Positions 19,283 through 28,022 of a stretch of DNA of 39,184 nt are shown here, piece by piece. Below the pieces are notes generated by a model that was given only the letters and a program-made list of their open reading frames with translations, was not told the origin of the DNA and did no database searches. The position numbers and the translations under genes are program-made. Numbering within the stretch: the stretch's first letter is position 1; every line of letters begins with the position of its first letter. Origin of the DNA: Cyanomargarita calcarea GSE-NOS-MK-12-04C (GTDB lineage: Bacteria; Cyanobacteriota; Cyanobacteriia; Cyanobacteriales; Nostocaceae); assembly GCA_019359595.1 (NCBI GenBank), contig JAHHGZ010000057.1, positions 1 through 39,184 of the forward strand. Direction: 5' to 3'.

Positions 19283-20215
19283 TTAAACATCATCAAAATT
19301 TCTCGACTCGTCAGAATTATCTTCTGGACCATCGGATTTGTCTATCAGGGGTTTGTAATCTACATAATCTGTTGGGATAACATCATCATCATCCCGTTCA
19401 ATTCTAGGAGATGAGTCAGTAGATGGACGGCGCTTTCTTTGTGGTCTGCTAGAAACTTCTTCATCACGAATTTCTGGACGTGAGGAATTGTTACTCGGAC
19501 GACGACGAGGTTTTCTTTCTTCATTACTAGAGCTATCCCAGTCGTCAGATGGTCTATCTACAGGTCGAGAAGAACTACCCCAATCATCTTCTTGAATTTT
19601 TTCAGAGTTGCGACTTGGCGAACGCCCAGAATCACGCCGTTTTGACGTTCTATCTCCTGTTTCCGGTCTTTCGTTGCGGCTGTTACGACGTTCCGAACGA
19701 CGGGGAGGTTCATCTTCATAGTAACCATCACGAGATGGACGACTATCCTTACTACCCTGAATTCTGGCACGGGGACGCTGGTCGTACTCATCTTCGTAAG
19801 GTAGTGGGTCTAAGGATGAGTCTAAATCAGCGTCATATCCACCACGGTAGTCATAATCATCGCTAACCTTCCGCTTATCCACAATCGGGGTATTGCGTTT
19901 GGCTTGTTCGGTGGCTATCCCTCGCAAGCGAATACTTTCTACCGCAAAAAACACGGTGGAACCAACCAAAAGCAACTGATTAAATTGCAGAATTGGGTCT
20001 AGCCGCCAACCTTGGAATATTAGAATAAAGCCGCAGAGTAAGCCCACAGCTGCAAAAAAGATATCTTGATCTCGCGATAGTTCCGGACGAACAGTTCGCA
20101 GAAAATACAGACCTGCCCCAGCCACAGCTAGGAAAATTCCTAGAATACTGGCTGAGTTGGTTCCCAAATTTACCTGAGCCAGAACACTGGCTGAGTTCAG
20201 CCCAAAAATTACCAT
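19283..20215 (-). CDS. ycf66: Ycf66 family protein
   Basis: Conserved protein of cyanobacteria and some plastids with no firmly known function. The 310-aa product has the Ycf66 core in residues 1-100: NSASVLAQVN, NSASILGIFLAVAGAGLYFL, RPELSRDQDIFFAAVGLLCG, FQGWRLDPILQFNQ and FFAVESIRLRG, with three probable membrane helices. Residues from about 110 to the end are highly polar, rich in Arg, Asp, Ser and Pro, and probably disordered. The gene lies 229 bp downstream of psbX on the same strand, which suggests a thylakoid context. Confidence 0.92.
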   Translation of the reverse strand: MVIFGLNSASVLAQVNLGTNSASILGIFLAVAGAGLYFLRTVRPELSRDQDIFFAAVGLLCGFILIFQGWRLDPILQFNQLLLVGSTVFFAVESIRLRGIATEQAKRNTPIVDKRKVSDDYDYRGGYDADLDSSLDPLPYEDEYDQRPRARIQGSKDSRPSRDGYYEDEPPRRSERRNSRNERPETGDRTSKRRDSGRSPSRNSEKIQEDDWGSSSRPVDRPSDDWDSSSNEERKPRRRPSNNSSRPEIRDEEVSSRPQRKRRPSTDSSPRIERDDDDVIPTDYVDYKPLIDKSDGPEDNSDESRNFDDV

Positions 20216-20292
20216 TGTTCTTTTCCCAATATCAAATCTATGTTAGCGACTCAAAATTAAAATCTCTACTGTAGCTAGACACAATATGTCAA

Positions 20293-20327
20293 AGCTTCAG
20301 AGCTTCTGGTAAAGAAACTCTGAAGCT
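20293..20327 (-). terminator. hairpin downstream of psbX
   Basis: A 10-bp perfect stem, AGCTTCAGAG with CTCTGAAGCT, has a 15-nt loop, about 120 bp past the psbX stop. No T tract follows on the minus strand, so it may stabilise a 3' end or attenuate read-through into ycf66 rather than terminate strongly. Confidence 0.4.
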
Positions 20328-20444
20328 GTTCACCGTCAGGCTTGACTCACTTTTTCTCAGTCAGATAAACTACTGAGCGTTAGCACTTGGCTAATTAAAT
20401 GGCACAAGCTCTAATTTTTGAGAGTCAAAACGACCCCCATATTC

Positions 20445-20564
20445 TTAGGAACGTTGAATTTTATCTTTTTGGCTGATAAAAATCAATCCCACTGTTGCGG
20501 GAATGACAACAATCACAGTACCCGCAAGCAGGCTCCAAAGAAAATTTGCTAAAGAAGGCGTCAT
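20445..20564 (-). CDS. psbX: photosystem II protein PsbX
   Basis: A 39-aa single-helix subunit of photosystem II, peripheral near cytochrome b559 and linked to plastoquinone (QB) turnover. The translation begins [16 protein letters not shown] and ends with SQKDKIQRS, which match the known PsbX N- and C-termini, with one hydrophobic helix ([14 protein letters not shown]) between. The frame is complete from ATG 20564 to TAA 20445. It is too short for standard ORF length cut-offs. ycf66 follows downstream on the same strand, and yggT diverges upstream. Confidence 0.96.
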   Translation of the reverse strand: MTPSLANFLWSLLAGTVIVVIPATVGLIFISQKDKIQRS

Positions 20565-20794
20565 CTTTTTCAACCTTTTTTTTACACACTTCAATACTAA
20601 TTCTAATGGTCTATCACATTAAAAGAAAAGTGGTGAGCTATCCCGCTCGTGGAAAAAACTGAGTCATTGCCTATTCTTCTTTTCAGCGCCAAAATTGGTT
20701 AAAATTATTAGAGAGCTTTACAAAGCTTAAAATTTTTCTACTTTCGTCTCGAACGCCGAATTTTTTTTTATTCCCCAGAAAGTAGTTCAAAACT

Positions 20795-21088
20795 ATGACT
20801 AGTGCTAACATTACTGGCTTGATTCTCGGTCTTGTCTTAGGACTGATGATATTGCTGTTTATTTTCCGGATCGTTTTGAGTTGGTATCCCCAAGTGGATC
20901 TGAATAGATTGCCTTTTAATTTAATCGCCTGGCCTACTGAACCTTTTTTGATACCAATGCGTAAGCTGGTACAACCCATTGGCGGGGTTGATATTACCCC
21001 GATCGTTTGGGTTGGCATTTTCAGCTTGCTTAGAGAAATCCTCTTAGGTCAGCAAGGACTGCTAACGATGATGTCTCGTTATGGTTAG
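20795..21088 (+). CDS. YggT/Ycf19 family membrane protein
   Basis: A 97-aa protein with two membrane helices (about residues 7-30 and 66-85) and the family segment WYPQVDLNRLPF, then PTEPFLIPMRKLVQPIGGVD, a hallmark of YggT (YlmG/Ycf19) proteins. Relatives affect nucleoid partitioning in cyanobacteria and chloroplasts, cytochrome b6f assembly (CCB3) and division-site functions in Gram-positives. The gene stands alone, divergent from psbX and convergent with accC. Confidence 0.93.
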   Translation: MTSANITGLILGLVLGLMILLFIFRIVLSWYPQVDLNRLPFNLIAWPTEPFLIPMRKLVQPIGGVDITPIVWVGIFSLLREILLGQQGLLTMMSRYG

Positions 21089-21091
21089 TTG

Positions 21092-21140
21092 TTAGCTGTT
21101 GGTTGTGAACCACTAACCACTAACAACCAACAACAGCTAA
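21092..21140. terminator. STRR-derived hairpin between convergent yggT and accC
   Basis: TTAGCTGTTGGTTGT at 21092-21106 pairs, with a 3-nt bulge, with 21123-21140. The right arm covers the accC stop codon (21137-21139). The sequence is built from GTTAGTTG-like heptamers, so a repeat has been used as a shared transcription end. Confidence 0.55.
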
Positions 21141-22495
21141 TTCTGTTGCATTGAGGCTAGAAGCTCAGTAACAAAACTAGTGGAGATATTGCCTTGTAAA
21201 AACTGTGGGTTTTCCATAATTTTTTGATGAAACCCAATAGTGGTGGTTAATCCTGTAATCGCACATTCCCGCAGTGCCCGTTTCATGCGGTTAATGGCAG
21301 TAGGACGATCGGGTCCCCAAACGATTAATTTACCAATCAGGGAGTCGTAGTAAGGCGGAATTTGGTAGTCAGTGTAAACGTGGGAATCAATACGGACGCC
21401 AGGACCACCTGGGGGGAGGTAGCCGCTGATACGTCCGGGGGCAGGGCGAAAGTCGTGGTCGGGGTCTTCGGCATTGATGCGACATTCGATCGCGTGACCG
21501 CGCAATACTACCTCGTCTTGTTGCAGCTTGAGTCTTTCCCCTTGGGCAATGCGAATTTGTTCGACAACTAAATCTACCCCAGTAATCATCTCAGTAATTG
21601 GATGTTCGACTTGAATCCGGGTGTTCATTTCCATAAAATAGAAGTGACCCGATTTATCCAAGAGAAACTCGATCGTGCCTGCGCCAGTGTAATTGATGAA
21701 CTGTGCGGCTTTGACTGCAGCTTCTCCCATTTTCTCCCGCAGTTCTGGGTCTAGCGCTGGGCTGGGGGCTTCTTCTAAAAGTTTTTGATTGCGGCGTTGA
21801 ATTGAACAATCTCGTTCGCCCAAGTGGATGACGTTACCGTAATTATCCGCCAAAATTTGAAATTCAATATGGCGCGGTTGTTCGATGAATTTTTCCAGAT
21901 ATACGCCAGAATTTCCAAATGCGGCTCCGGCTTCCCCTTGGGCTGCTAAAAATAATTTCACAAATTCGCTTTCCTCTCGGACTAGGCGCATCCCCCTTCC
22001 ACCACCGCCGGCAGTGGCTTTAATCATCACTGGATAACCAATTTTTTCCGCGATCGCCAATCCTTCTAGATCCGATTCTATCAAGCCATCGCTACCCGGT
22101 ACTGTTGGGACACCCGCCCTTTGCATAGTTTCTTTGGCGGTAGATTTATCGCCCATCCGGCGGATAGCTTCAGGAGTTGGGCCAATAAAGGCGATATGAT
22201 GATCGGCGCAGATTTCTGCAAATCGGGCATTTTCTGACAAAAAGCCATAGCCGGGATGAATAGCGGTGGCATTGCGCGTTAATGCAGCAGCGATAATATT
22301 GGGAATATTCAAATAACTTTTACTGCTTGCAGGTTCCCCAATGCAAACCGCTTCGTCTGCAAGTTGGACGTGGAGAGCATTTCGGTCAACAGTAGAGTGG
22401 ACTGCCACAGTCGCAATCCCCATTTCTTCACAAGCCCGGAGAATGCGGAGCGCAATTTCTCCCCGATTGGCAATTAATATTTTATCAAACTTCAT
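21137..22495 (-). CDS. accC: biotin carboxylase subunit of acetyl-CoA carboxylase
   Basis: ATP-dependent carboxylation of the biotin on BCCP, the first step of fatty acid synthesis; cytosolic homodimer within the four-subunit ACC. The 452-aa product is full length: N-terminal biotin carboxylase domain ([20 protein letters not shown]), [18 protein letters not shown]-grasp glycine loop [34 protein letters not shown], the active-site [15 protein letters not shown] and the C-terminal domain through about residue 448. Single gene, as is usual in cyanobacteria where accA-D are scattered. Confidence 0.97.
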   Translation of the reverse strand: MKFDKILIANRGEIALRILRACEEMGIATVAVHSTVDRNALHVQLADEAVCIGEPASSKSYLNIPNIIAAALTRNATAIHPGYGFLSENARFAEICADHHIAFIGPTPEAIRRMGDKSTAKETMQRAGVPTVPGSDGLIESDLEGLAIAEKIGYPVMIKATAGGGGRGMRLVREESEFVKLFLAAQGEAGAAFGNSGVYLEKFIEQPRHIEFQILADNYGNVIHLGERDCSIQRRNQKLLEEAPSPALDPELREKMGEAAVKAAQFINYTGAGTIEFLLDKSGHFYFMEMNTRIQVEHPITEMITGVDLVVEQIRIAQGERLKLQQDEVVLRGHAIECRINAEDPDHDFRPAPGRISGYLPPGGPGVRIDSHVYTDYQIPPYYDSLIGKLIVWGPDRPTAINRMKRALRECAITGLTTTIGFHQKIMENPQFLQGNISTSFVTELLASMQQN

Positions 22496-22795
22496 CTTTT
22501 ACTTTGATATCAGTACCACTAGATTCACATTCTCTCCCATCCAATTTGAAACACTGCAAAGCTTTGTTTCATTTTATGTTCGTGAGATTTAAGAGCCTCG
22601 TCTTCAAAGGTGTCAATAGACTATCAACATTCATGGTGCCAGTCTGTTGTTAGTCAAACGATTAACGACCTCATATTCTGGATTTCTAAAATTCTGTCAT
22701 TATAATGAATGCCGTCATGCCAAAAATTTGGAAATTCTTACTTTTTTTTTGTAAACTTAATTTTTTATGCTAAACTCTATCTTTAGACAAAACAT

Positions 22796-22878
22796 GCGGA
22801 TGTGGCGGAATTGGTATACGCGCACGCTTGAGGTGCGTGTGGGCAATGCCCTTGCGAGTTCGAGTCTCACCATCCGCA
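22796..22878 (+). tRNA. tRNA-Leu (GAG)
   Basis: An 83-nt class II tRNA. Acceptor GCGGATG (22796-22802) pairs with CATCCGC (22871-22877), followed by the discriminator A. The anticodon stem CACGC/GCGTG encloses TTGAGGT, giving anticodon GAG for CUC/CUU codons. A long variable arm (TGGGCAATGCCCTT) and the GTTCGAGTC T loop are present. CCA is not encoded. Confidence 0.97.
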
Positions 22879-23204
22879 TTTTTGAGTGCCAAGTACTGAA
22901 TCCCAATTCCTGAGTAAGGATAAGGGTTGTTCAGTTCTTGGTACTAAGAATTTTGTAGCTAGTTATTTAGTTAAAGAATAAGCCGTATCCGCTGAATTTT
23001 ATCGGTGGGCGACTCAGAAGGCGATCGCGTTTGTTAAGGTGATAACTGATACCTGTTGAATTTGCCGATATTTCTCTACTTATTATCGGCATTGGTAAAA
23101 TTATCAAATTTTGGACTGCCCAAATAGAAAGCATTCTTATCTGTCCTAACACTCAGGACTTCATTTATGCTTTTATATAGATATGTGAACTTTTGTGAAG
23201 AAAA
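22879..23204. other. gene-free interval after tRNA-Leu
   Basis: A 326-bp AT-rich stretch with one HIP1 site near 23022. A 61-codon minus-strand open frame (22967-23152) resembles no protein. The promoter for the chorismate lyase gene probably lies in the 3' part. Confidence 0.5.
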
Positions 23205-23816
23205 TTGACTACAACTTTTACGCCGACAAATAACTTAACAGTACCTACAGGGTGGCATCGCCTGACTCCGATTTGGCAAGGTGGAGAAGAAGCCATTGAA
23301 AAAGGTTTGCCTCACGCTCAGTTGGCACCAACATGGCAAATGCTACTTTTGGGTGATGGTTCCCCGACAAGGCACTTAGAATTGCTTACGGGGGAGCCTA
23401 CAGAAGTGGATGTCATTGGTATGTCATTAATTGGCATGGACGCTGATGCGGCTCCCGACCTAATTCAAACTGTACCTGGACCAAGACTGCGGCGACAAGT
23501 GTGGCTGCGTACTGCTTCTGGTCAACGATTAGCCTATGCGACTTCATGGTGGGAAGCATCTCATGTAGATGAGTATTTGCAGAACCGCTCCTTACCAATT
23601 TGGGCAAGTTTGGCTCGTCTGCGTACGGAATTATATCGGGATATCCAAGGAATTTACTATGGTCACTCCGAAGCTCTAGAATCAGGTTTTGATGTTACCG
23701 GGCCATTTTGGGGTCGTCACTACTTGTTTTGGCATCACGGACAGCCTCTAACTTTGATTTATGAAGTTTTCTCCCCTTATTTGACAAAATATTTGGGAGC
23801 GACGGATTTAACTTAA
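23205..23816 (+). CDS. chorismate lyase (DUF98/Ycf21 family)
   Basis: Probably converts chorismate to 4-hydroxybenzoate plus pyruvate, the first step of plastoquinone head-group synthesis in cyanobacteria; cytosolic. The 203-aa protein shows family landmarks: WQMLLLGDGSPTRHLELLTG near residue 45, RRQVWLRTASGQRLAYATSWW near 95, and a C-terminal RHYLFWHHGQPLTLIYEVFS. The only useful start is TTG 23205 (MTTTFTPTNN), because no ATG lies upstream in frame. The long hairpin at 23906 may mark its transcript end. Confidence 0.88.
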   Translation: MTTTFTPTNNLTVPTGWHRLTPIWQGGEEAIEKGLPHAQLAPTWQMLLLGDGSPTRHLELLTGEPTEVDVIGMSLIGMDADAAPDLIQTVPGPRLRRQVWLRTASGQRLAYATSWWEASHVDEYLQNRSLPIWASLARLRTELYRDIQGIYYGHSEALESGFDVTGPFWGRHYLFWHHGQPLTLIYEVFSPYLTKYLGATDLT

Positions 23817-23905
23817 TAATGGGAATGGCAAGAATTAACATTTGGATTTTGCAATGCCCGTATGTCTACGACGTTGTATTCGTATCAGTCATCAAGATCA
23901 AAACC

Positions 23906-23958
23906 TTATACCCATTGTCCAATTCGAGTGAAAATCCCGAATTTGACGATGGGTATAA
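23906..23958. repeat. 53-bp imperfect palindrome
   Basis: Two 21-bp arms (23906-23926 and 23938-23958) match at 19 of 21 positions as inverted repeats around an 11-nt loop. The arms begin TTATACCCAT. It lies 90 bp downstream of the chorismate lyase stop, followed by AAAAATTAAAA. It may be a small mobile palindrome or a transcript end. Confidence 0.85.
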
Positions 23959-24380
23959 AAATTAAAATGTCAAGGCAACGGTAAACTGAAAATAAAGGGT
24001 TATTTTAGCAGTGCTTGGTCAACTCTTGTATGATATTCTGCTGTAATGCCAGAATTTGCTTTTTATACATAAGTATTAAAATATACTAGAAAAATTCGAT
24101 AAAATTGATATAACTTAAGGAAGTTTACATTGCTACTGGAAGCAGTTTCAAAGCTCTAAGTTAGCGATATTACGTATCTATGGATGATTTTTGCCTAAAT
24201 TGCCGGGAATTACAAAATGATCAAAATTTGCAATTTATAACACCAAAAGTTAGCGCTATTTTGCTTAAAGGCGATAAAATTTTTGCCCGATTGGTAATTT
24301 AATAGTGTGTATCACTTTTAAGATAGTAAATCGTGATGGTAGTGCTAGGCTTGCCCCTCTTGAAAGGTAAGACAAGGTAA

Positions 24381-24557
24381 ATGCAACCCTCTAGGAGTTG
24401 TGTACACTATGTTGGTGCTACACTCCAAAAAGGAAATTTTTGTACTGTTAGCTACATTTTCAGCAAAATTCTGGCATGGCTAACACCACTTACAAAACAG
24501 TGGCAATTTAAGAAAAAAATGCTAGTACAGGTAGGCGGAAATAAAGCTACCATCTGA
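24381..24557 (+). CDS. possible small ORF, 58 aa
   Basis: The open frame runs from ATG to TGA with a mixed hydrophobic middle (CTVSYIFSKILAWLTPLTK) and a basic KKK segment. The sequence before the ATG has AAGGTAA only, a poor ribosome binding site. I do not recognise the protein and it may be chance. Confidence 0.2.
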   Translation: MQPSRSCVHYVGATLQKGNFCTVSYIFSKILAWLTPLTKQWQFKKKMLVQVGGNKATI

Positions 24558-24573
24558 AATAGGTAAAAAGCTA

Positions 24574-24687
24574 ATACCAATTCTGTATGAAGATGCACAT
24601 AATCAAGACCCCCCTGTAGTCCCCCCTTGGCAAGGGGGGACGGCGTAGCCGGGGGGTAATATATGCAGCTTCACAAAGAAACGGTAT
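24574..24687. mobile_element. MITE-like inverted-repeat element, 114 bp
   Basis: Terminal arms of 27 bp (24574-24600 and 24661-24687) match as inverted repeats at 21 of 27 positions, beginning ATACC. Inside is a strong nested hairpin: 10 bp GTCCCCCCTT/AAGGGGGGAC at 24619-24641, flanked by ACCCCCC (24608-24614) and GGGGGGT (24651-24657). It has no coding capacity. CCCCCCTTGGCAAGGGGGG-type elements are scattered through many cyanobacterial genomes. Confidence 0.8.
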
Positions 24688-24896
24688 CACAACATAGGTG
24701 TTCTTTCTTTTTACTTTTGCCTTGTTGTACTAGCTTTATTACCGATTAAGCGCAGCTTCAAAGGAGTAGCAACGCTCTTGATCGCCTGAAATGGAGAAAT
24801 TAATGTAATTGGCAGCCCTAGAGTTCTCTTAAACATTGTGGTTAATTCTAGCCACAAAGCAAATAACAGTTCGCAATTATTGAGGTATTGGTTTCA

Positions 24897-26645
24897 ATGG
24901 CACTGCCCGTTGTGTCTGTTTCGATGAAGAAAAAAAAGAAACCGTCTCTGGTGCTGACGCTATCGTCTGCGGGGTTATTGATTGTTGGTGGTGTGACGGC
25001 ATACTGGCTTTTCACCCAAGGAAAACCATTAACCAGAGATTTGCCAGTGGGGGCAAATATAATTCCCCAAGATGCCCTGTTTACGGTTTCCCTGACAACA
25101 GATCCAAAGCAATGGCAGAAATTGCGGGAGTTTGGCACAAAAGAGACTCAAGCAGAACTGGATAAGAATCTGGTACAACTGCGCGATCGCTTTTTGACTA
25201 GTAATGGTTACGATTTTCAGAAAGATATTGGTCCTTGGGTTGGGGAGCAAGTCACCATCGCAGTTTTGGCACCAGAGGCAAGTAAACCTGCGCCGAAACC
25301 AGTTGCGACTGATGGCAGTTTCGAGAAGAGCGACCAGTCGATGGTGATGGTTCTGCCAATTAAAAATTCACTCAAAGCGCAGAGTGTTTTAGCACAGCCA
25401 AAAGCGTTAAAAAATGGCAAATGGATTGAGCGTCAGTACCAGGGTATTGCTATTAGAGAAAGCGAGCCAAAAGACGGGGAAAAACTCTCAACAGCAGTTA
25501 TAGACGAGAATTTTCTAGTAATTACTGATAACCCCAAAACGACAGAAAGAGCGATTGATGCTTATAAGGGTAAAGTTTCGCTGGCAACAACTGGCGGTTT
25601 TGCGGAAAATTTATCCAAAATCAGCAATTATCAACCCTTTGCACAATTTTATATCAATGTGCCTTACTCCGCCAAAATCGCCTCAGCTTCTCCAAAACGG
25701 GCTTTACCTGCGCAAGTTTTGGCGCAATTGCAAAATAACCAGGGTTTAGCGGGGACAATTAACTTGGAAACAGAAGGAATCCGGTTGAAAGGTATTTCGT
25801 GGCTAAATCCCAACAGCCAGCGGACTCTAGCAGTAGAAAATAATGCTGGTAGAATGCAAACCCGCCTACCGGAAGAAACCTTGATGATGCTCTCTGGGGG
25901 AAATTTACAGCGATTGTGGGCAGATTACGCATTAACATCTCAGGGAAATCCCCTGTCGCCAATATCACCAGAGGAGCTACGTTCGAGCATCAAATCTCTA
26001 ACCAATTTTGATTTCGATAGAGATTTGCTGTCGTGGATGGGTGGTGAGTTTGCTGTTTCACTAGTACCAAATACACCTGCATTAGGTTCAGCAGACAATT
26101 TTCGTTCTGCTTTGGTATTTATGGTGCAAGTGAGCGATCGCACAAAAGCGGAAGCATCTCTAAAACAGATCGACGAAGTAATGAAGAGTCAATATCAGTT
26201 CCAGATTCAACCAGCAACAGTGGGCAGTAAACCTGTTATTAACTGGGTGGGTCCATATGGGACTTTGGCCGCTACCCACGGTTGGTTGGATGGAAATGTC
26301 GCTTTCTTCTCATTTGGCGCTCCCATTAGTGATAAATTAGTTGCTGCACCCAACAATAGCCTAGCTAGCACTGTTCCATTTCAAAGCACAGTGCCATCAG
26401 ATCCCAATCCTAGCAATGGTCAATTTTTCTTGGATGTAGATAAAACACTGAAGAATTTTCCCTTGCCAACGATATTTCCTTTTCAACAATCTGTACTAGA
26501 AGCAACTCGCTCAATTGGGGTGACATCATCTGTCAGCGATAATCGCAGTAACCGCTATGACATTTTCTTCAGCTTGAAAAAAGGTGAGAAACCAGCCGCT
26601 CTGACTATTCCTAGCCCAACTCCTAGTACTGCACAATCTCCATGA
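24897..26645 (+). CDS. DUF3352 domain-containing protein
   Basis: A protein of about 582 aa with a lysine-rich N-terminus (MKKKKKPS) and one membrane helix (about residues 16-38), followed by a large extracytoplasmic DUF3352 region. The region has repeated segments typical of the family: GANIIPQDALFTVSLTTDP, YQGIAIRES, FLVITDNPKTTERAIDAY and LMMLSGGNL. The C-terminus is Pro/Thr/Ser rich. Function is unknown for the family; it is widespread in cyanobacteria. TTG 24888 also opens the frame, but the ATG at 24897 with GAGG upstream is likelier; ATG 24924 is a third option. A ccsA gene follows 151 bp later. Confidence 0.85.
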   Translation: MALPVVSVSMKKKKKPSLVLTLSSAGLLIVGGVTAYWLFTQGKPLTRDLPVGANIIPQDALFTVSLTTDPKQWQKLREFGTKETQAELDKNLVQLRDRFLTSNGYDFQKDIGPWVGEQVTIAVLAPEASKPAPKPVATDGSFEKSDQSMVMVLPIKNSLKAQSVLAQPKALKNGKWIERQYQGIAIRESEPKDGEKLSTAVIDENFLVITDNPKTTERAIDAYKGKVSLATTGGFAENLSKISNYQPFAQFYINVPYSAKIASASPKRALPAQVLAQLQNNQGLAGTINLETEGIRLKGISWLNPNSQRTLAVENNAGRMQTRLPEETLMMLSGGNLQRLWADYALTSQGNPLSPISPEELRSSIKSLTNFDFDRDLLSWMGGEFAVSLVPNTPALGSADNFRSALVFMVQVSDRTKAEASLKQIDEVMKSQYQFQIQPATVGSKPVINWVGPYGTLAATHGWLDGNVAFFSFGAPISDKLVAAPNNSLASTVPFQSTVPSDPNPSNGQFFLDVDKTLKNFPLPTIFPFQQSVLEATRSIGVTSSVSDNRSNRYDIFFSLKKGEKPAALTIPSPTPSTAQSP

Positions 26646-26796
26646 TCGAAAAGTAAGAGTTCGGAGGCACAGAGTTAGGGCATAATAAAACTTTAGGAAT
26701 TCAAAGCTCATAACTCCTTAATTTCCCAGAAACAGATAGGATCGTAACAGTCAGAATCCATACTTTCTTAAAAATTTTTAGAGGAGAAGGCTGTTT

Positions 26797-27852
26797 ATGA
26801 ATCTGGTTGTACTCCAGAATTGGCTGGACAATGCCTCCTTTCTTGTCTTATTCGTCACCATGCTAGTTTATTGGGTTGGGGCTGCTTTTCCGAATTTGCC
26901 TTTTTTTGGCGCTTTGGGGACAGCTGGCATGGCGATCGCTAATTTGTGCATGGCTACCCTGTTGGGAGCAAGATGGTTAGAAGCAGGTTATTTCCCCTTG
27001 AGCAATTTATATGAATCGCTATTTTTCTTAGCTTGGGGAATTACCACCGTCCATCTAATTGCCGAAAACAACAGCCGCAGTCGTTTGGTGGGAGTGGCTA
27101 CAGCACCTGTGGCAATGGCAATTACTGCTTTTGCGGCACTGACATTACCATCATCCATGCAGGCTTCAGAACCATTAGTACCTGCACTGAAATCTAACTG
27201 GCTGATGATGCATGTCAGTGTAATGATGCTCTCCTATTCAGCTTTGATGGTGGGTTCCCTGTTGGCGATCGCATTTCTTGTTGTCACCAGAGGGCAAAAT
27301 ATCCAACTCCAAGGTAGTTCGGTTGGGAATGGTGGCTATCGCACTAACGGTTATCGTTTGCATAAAGCTGGTGAGTTAGTTTCAGAGATGCCAATAAGTG
27401 CCGCTGAAAATAACGGCTTTGCTCGCAGCAGTAGTAATGGTAACGGGAACGGCAAAACCGCTGTCCTAAATTTAGTAACTGTTCCTGCGACTCAAACTGA
27501 GGTAGCAGCGGAACCACTCACACCACAACGTCTCAGCCTCGCTGAAACTCTAGATAATATCAGCTATCGGATTATCGGCTTGGGATTTCCCCTATTGACA
27601 ATTGGGATCATTGCTGGTGGTGTTTGGGCTAACGAAGCTTGGGGCTCTTACTGGAGTTGGGACCCCAAAGAAACATGGGCCTTAATTACCTGGTTGGTCT
27701 TTGCTGCGTACCTCCACTCCCGCATCACAAAGGGTTGGCAAGGTCGTCGTCCGGCAATTTTAGCCGCAGGTGGGTTTGTTGTTGTCTGGGTTTGCTACTT
27801 GGGAGTGAATCTCTTAGGTAAGGGTTTACACTCATACGGTTGGTTCTTTTAA
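26797..27852 (+). CDS. ccsA: cytochrome c biogenesis protein CcsA (Ycf5; also annotated CcsB)
   Basis: Heme-handling membrane subunit of the system II cytochrome c maturation complex, working with Ccs1 to attach heme to apocytochromes on the lumenal side. The 351-aa product has about eight membrane helices and the WWD signature [19 protein letters not shown] (about residues 281-299). Conserved His candidates flank it: H139 in [15 protein letters not shown] and H345 in [12 protein letters not shown] polar, poorly conserved loop (about 170-245) separates the halves, as is usual in cyanobacteria. Start ATG 26797 follows GAGGAG. Naming varies between ccsA and ccsB in databases. Confidence 0.93.
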   Translation: MNLVVLQNWLDNASFLVLFVTMLVYWVGAAFPNLPFFGALGTAGMAIANLCMATLLGARWLEAGYFPLSNLYESLFFLAWGITTVHLIAENNSRSRLVGVATAPVAMAITAFAALTLPSSMQASEPLVPALKSNWLMMHVSVMMLSYSALMVGSLLAIAFLVVTRGQNIQLQGSSVGNGGYRTNGYRLHKAGELVSEMPISAAENNGFARSSSNGNGNGKTAVLNLVTVPATQTEVAAEPLTPQRLSLAETLDNISYRIIGLGFPLLTIGIIAGGVWANEAWGSYWSWDPKETWALITWLVFAAYLHSRITKGWQGRRPAILAAGGFVVVWVCYLGVNLLGKGLHSYGWFF

Positions 27853-28022
27853 TCACTTAGTTGTCAATTAATAGCCCCCTTATTGCTTGTCTACCGTATA
27901 TATACAAGTCGGAAAATATTCGATTTGTCTCCCAAAGTCCCTCACCCTATTCGTGTAGGGATATACGAGTAAAGGGCACAGTAAAGCGGGCTATATATTG
28001 ATTTTTTTTCCATTTAGAGTCC

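Larger units (their letters stand above)
23817..24896. other. 1.08-kb interval with two inverted-repeat elements
   Basis: It holds a 53-bp palindrome (23906-23958) and a MITE-like element (24574-24687), both listed separately. A 58-codon open frame runs from ATG 24381 to TGA 24557 on the plus strand. The rest is AT-rich with no recognised feature. Promoter elements for the DUF3352 gene must lie towards the right end. Confidence 0.55.

Noticed and set aside
19549-19866. 105-codon frame opposite ycf66
   Set aside because: Antisense shadow of the Arg/Asp/Ser-rich tail of Ycf66.
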